A stretch of DNA of 64,000 nt from Eggerthella sp. (lineage in GTDB: Bacteria; Actinomycetota; Coriobacteriia; Coriobacteriales; Eggerthellaceae), in the NCBI GenBank assembly GCA_030540085.1, contig JAUNWY010000002.1, positions 1 to 64,000 on the forward strand, given 5' to 3'. The notes under the pieces are model-generated. The model was not told the origin of the DNA, did not search any database, and worked only from the letters and a program-made list of their open reading frames with translations. Both the position numbers and the translations under genes were made by a program. Shown here in pieces: positions 61,690-64,000 of the stretch (position 1 is the stretch's first letter; each line of letters begins with the position of its first letter).

Positions 61690-62417
61690 TAGCAAACACT
61701 TTGCCACGAAATCGGGTTCTCACCATAATGCGCAAGTAAAGTGTTCGCACTGGAAAAGGGCCGTGACCCAATGAATGCACGCAATTCCCCGCCCTGTTTA
61801 TTTGCGGAAAGAGGCGAAGGATGGGTCGATTGGAGAATATGTTTGTTATCCAAGCCCGCAGAACCCTGGTCAGCGGCCTTCGTGCGCGCATCTTCAACAA
61901 GAGCTACCGCATGTCTGCCCCAAGCCAAAAACACAATAGGCTGCGGCAACATGAAGCACCGTTCAATCACATAATTGGTTAGCACCTGCCATCCCAGTTT
62001 TGCATGTGAATTTGCGGCATGCTCTCGTACGGTAAGCGTCGTGTTCAACAGAAGAACACCCTGCTGAGCCCAAGAGGCCAAGTCCCCGCTTTCAGGCATG
62101 GAACACCCTATATCAGAAACCATTTCTTTATAGATGTTACGCAGGCTCGGCGGCAGTTTTTCGTCTTTTGGAACCGAAAACGAAAGCCCCATGGCTTGAT
62201 TGGGACCATGGTAGGGGTCTTGTCCCAGAATAACCACCCGTACATCTTCAGGAGCCGTAAAAGCCAATGCATTCAAGATTTTCTCTTGGGCAGGATAGAT
62301 GGTTTCCGTTTTTCGAAGCTCTTCCACTGCCCCCATAAGCCGTGAAGTGGTTTCAACGACCTCTTGCGAAGCGCCACTCAACCAAGCATCGATGTTCTGT
62401 TCGTTATTCACTTCCAC
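61689..62417 (-). CDS. ung: Uracil-DNA glycosylase (family 1)
   Basis: 242 residues. The water-activating loop GQDPYHGPNQAMGLSFSVP (residues about 64-82) and the DNA-intercalating HPSPLSANKQGG near 195 are family-1 hallmarks. It removes uracil from DNA. Its stop overlaps the start of the ClC gene. The terminator at 62430-62452 separates it from dxs. Confidence 0.96.
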   Translation of the reverse strand: MEVNNEQNIDAWLSGASQEVVETTSRLMGAVEELRKTETIYPAQEKILNALAFTAPEDVRVVILGQDPYHGPNQAMGLSFSVPKDEKLPPSLRNIYKEMVSDIGCSMPESGDLASWAQQGVLLLNTTLTVREHAANSHAKLGWQVLTNYVIERCFMLPQPIVFLAWGRHAVALVEDARTKAADQGSAGLDNKHILQSTHPSPLSANKQGGELRAFIGSRPFSSANTLLAHYGENPISWQSVC

Positions 62418-62419
62418 TC

Positions 62420-62452
62420 CAAAGAATAAGCAAGGGCCCGGACGGCCCTTGC
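62420..62452 (-). terminator. Terminator of dxs
   Basis: On the minus strand GCAAGGGCC pairs with GGCCCTTGC around a five-base loop and is followed by TTATTCTTT. It lies 32 bases after the dxs stop and just ahead of ung. Confidence 0.85.
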
Positions 62453-62484
62453 ATTATTAGCGGCTAATACCTGTATACGGCAGC

Positions 62485-64000
62485 CTATTCACCAAGCAAA
62501 TTCGCAACGGTGCGAGCAATGCCTTTGGCATCAATGCCCAAATCAGCAAATAGCTGATCCACTTTACCCTGAGCAACAAAACTGTCAGGCAAGCCCAAAA
62601 CCTCAACTTTTGAGGTGGAGCCCATGAGCGCCAAGGCTTCTGCTACACCTTCGCCAGCTCCACCAATACGAACGCCATCTTCAACCGTTACCACGACCCC
62701 GGTTTCTGCGGCTGCCGCAATTGCCTCAAGGTCGAGAGGCTTTACCCAACGCATATCAACAACACGCACCGAAAGGCCTTGCTCCGAAAGAAGCTCAGCG
62801 GCATCAACGGCATAGTTGACCATACGGCCGAATGCCAGAATTGCAGCCTGTGTGCCTCCACGAACCTCACGCGACTTACCAGGTTTCATCATAAGGGCAT
62901 CGTCCGGCATAGAGACACCCGGTGCTTCACCACGGGGATAACGCAGGGCAACAGGCCCATCAAGTTTCAAAGCGGTATGCAATGCATGGGCAAGCTCAGC
63001 TTCATTTGAGGGTGCCAAGATCTTCATATTTGGCACACACCGCAGAAGCGCCATATCGAACATGCCGTGATGCGTGGGGCCGTCGTCACCCACCAAACCC
63101 GCACGATCGAGAGCAAACACAACATTGAGCTTTTCGAGCGCCACGTTGATAATGGCCTGATCGATTGCACGCTGGAAAAAAGTGGAATACAAGGCCACTA
63201 CCGGTTTACGGCCACCTAACGCCAAACCGCTTGCCATGCCCACCGCATGACCTTCTGCTATTCCGACATCGAAGCACCTATCGGGATGAGAATTCGCAAA
63301 GGGGCGCAATCCCGTTCCGTCAACCATAGCGGCAGAAATAGCGCAGATGGAGTTATCCAGCTGAGCTTCTTTCTCAAATGCCTTAGTAAATGCTTGCGTA
63401 TAAGTAAGGGCCTTGGGGGCACCCTTCAGCGAGGCACCTGTAGCAATATCATAAGGTCCCGTACCGTGGAATCGGGATGGATCGGCCTCAGCCGGCCCAT
63501 AGCCCGCACCCTTTTTGGTAACCACATGCACCAGAACAGGAACATCGGATTCCAACGCATGGCCGATAGTCCGTTTCAGTGCAGGAATATCGTGACCATC
63601 AACAGGCGGTGTGCATACAATGCCCAATTGCTCGAAAAGCATAGTGTCAGGCATGACAAACTGCTTCAACGACTCTTTTGCCGTTTTACCCAGTTTCACC
63701 ATGGCCTTACCTGCAGGACCAAGAGAGTTCTCCATAAAATCCTGCATGTTATCGCGGTTCTTGCGGTAATTGCTCGTAACGCGCAGCGCGCCCAAGTGCA
63801 TAGCCATTGCACCGACATTGCGCGCAATGCTCATTTCGTTGTCGTTCAAAATGATAACGAGCGGGGTCTGCGCTTGGCCGATATCGTTGAGTGCCTCGAA
63901 GGCCATGCCGCCAGCAAGCGAAGCATCGCCAATAAGAGCCACGATCTTTTGATTGTCACCGCGCAAATCGCGCGCACGCGCCAATCCGCATGCTACAGAA
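62485..64000 (-). CDS. dxs: 1-Deoxy-D-xylulose-5-phosphate synthase, 5' end outside window
   Basis: About 505 codons are visible and the frame continues past the right edge. The thiamine diphosphate motif is seen in LIGDASLAGGMAFEALNDIGQ (DXS normally GDGxLTGGMAxEA), GLVGDDGPTHHGMFD with the catalytic Asp/His pair, and the transketolase C domain. It condenses pyruvate with glyceraldehyde 3-phosphate, the first step of the MEP isoprenoid route. The Thr-to-Ala change in GDASLAGG is mild. The N-terminal glycine-rich loop is outside. Confidence 0.95.
   Translation of the reverse strand, partial: SVACGLARARDLRGDNQKIVALIGDASLAGGMAFEALNDIGQAQTPLVIILNDNEMSIARNVGAMAMHLGALRVTSNYRKNRDNMQDFMENSLGPAGKAMVKLGKTAKESLKQFVMPDTMLFEQLGIVCTPPVDGHDIPALKRTIGHALESDVPVLVHVVTKKGAGYGPAEADPSRFHGTGPYDIATGASLKGAPKALTYTQAFTKAFEKEAQLDNSICAISAAMVDGTGLRPFANSHPDRCFDVGIAEGHAVGMASGLALGGRKPVVALYSTFFQRAIDQAIINVALEKLNVVFALDRAGLVGDDGPTHHGMFDMALLRCVPNMKILAPSNEAELAHALHTALKLDGPVALRYPRGEAPGVSMPDDALMMKPGKSREVRGGTQAAILAFGRMVNYAVDAAELLSEQGLSVRVVDMRWVKPLDLEAIAAAAETGVVVTVEDGVRIGGAGEGVAEALALMGSTSKVEVLGLPDSFVAQGKVDQLFADLGIDAKGIARTVANLLGE

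Overview
The window reads as chromosome of a strictly anaerobic, Gram-positive actinobacterium, most likely class Coriobacteriia (Eggerthellales-like). This is inferred from gene content and no species is claimed. Pointers are the anaerobic oxygen and redox genes (flavodiiron protein, CoA-disulfide reductase, EFR1-type ferredoxin-flavodoxin), a YqeB/YqeC-associated (selenium-type) molybdenum hydroxylase, meso-diaminopimelate dehydrogenase, an ACGX-type radical-SAM peptide system and a SEC-C methionine aminopeptidase. No rRNA, tRNA, CRISPR array or intact insertion sequence was found.

Layout. 1-3.3 kb: an accessory patch with the tail of an unknown gene, a membrane-anchored coiled-coil protein and a GmrSD-like DUF262/DUF1524 protein. 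3.8-11.9 kb: redox genes: a Crp/Fnr regulator with rhodanese and CoA-disulfide reductase, an EF-hand acidic protein, a flavodiiron protein, a MoaE-like protein, DegV and an EFR1 protein. 12-20.6 kb: a purine/xanthine-type molybdenum hydroxylase operon (FAD, 2Fe-2S and Mo subunits, then YqeC, YqeB, XdhC) divergent from a MocA-like cytidylyltransferase, followed by an NCS2 purine permease. 20.8-36.7 kb: a UvrA2-like ABC protein, a DUF134 regulator with twin palindromic operators, a LysR-controlled aldo/keto reductase operon, permeases and regulators, methionine aminopeptidase, TrmO and Ddh.

36.8-41.4 kb holds the most interesting locus. A 39-residue peptide gene with three CGxxD repeats and a perfect ribosome binding site, not previously picked up because of its size, heads a tight operon. 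The operon continues with a PNPOx/ferredoxin protein, a radical SAM/SPASM maturase, a nitroreductase, a SirTM-type sirtuin and a zinc-type macrodomain protein. A divergent HxlR regulator faces it across a palindromic operator. This looks like a ribosomally made, modified peptide system joined to reversible ADP-ribosylation.

41.5-46.9 kb: an EamA transporter, a peptide-deformylase-like protein lacking the catalytic glutamate, an esterase, a nitroreductase and YgiQ. 47.5-54.8 kb: an accessory island with a ClpP-like protease, a soluble VirD4/TraG-type ATPase and an unknown 191-residue protein, facing an McrBC-like pair (coiled-coil AAA+ ATPase and DUF2357 nuclease). 55-64 kb: release factor 3, an OFA-type MFS transporter, a SulP transporter behind an apparent attenuator, a ClC channel, uracil-DNA glycosylase and the 3' part of dxs.

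Start codons were chosen from visible ribosome binding sites, and several differ from the longest open frame. Family names come from motif recognition alone; no search was run.
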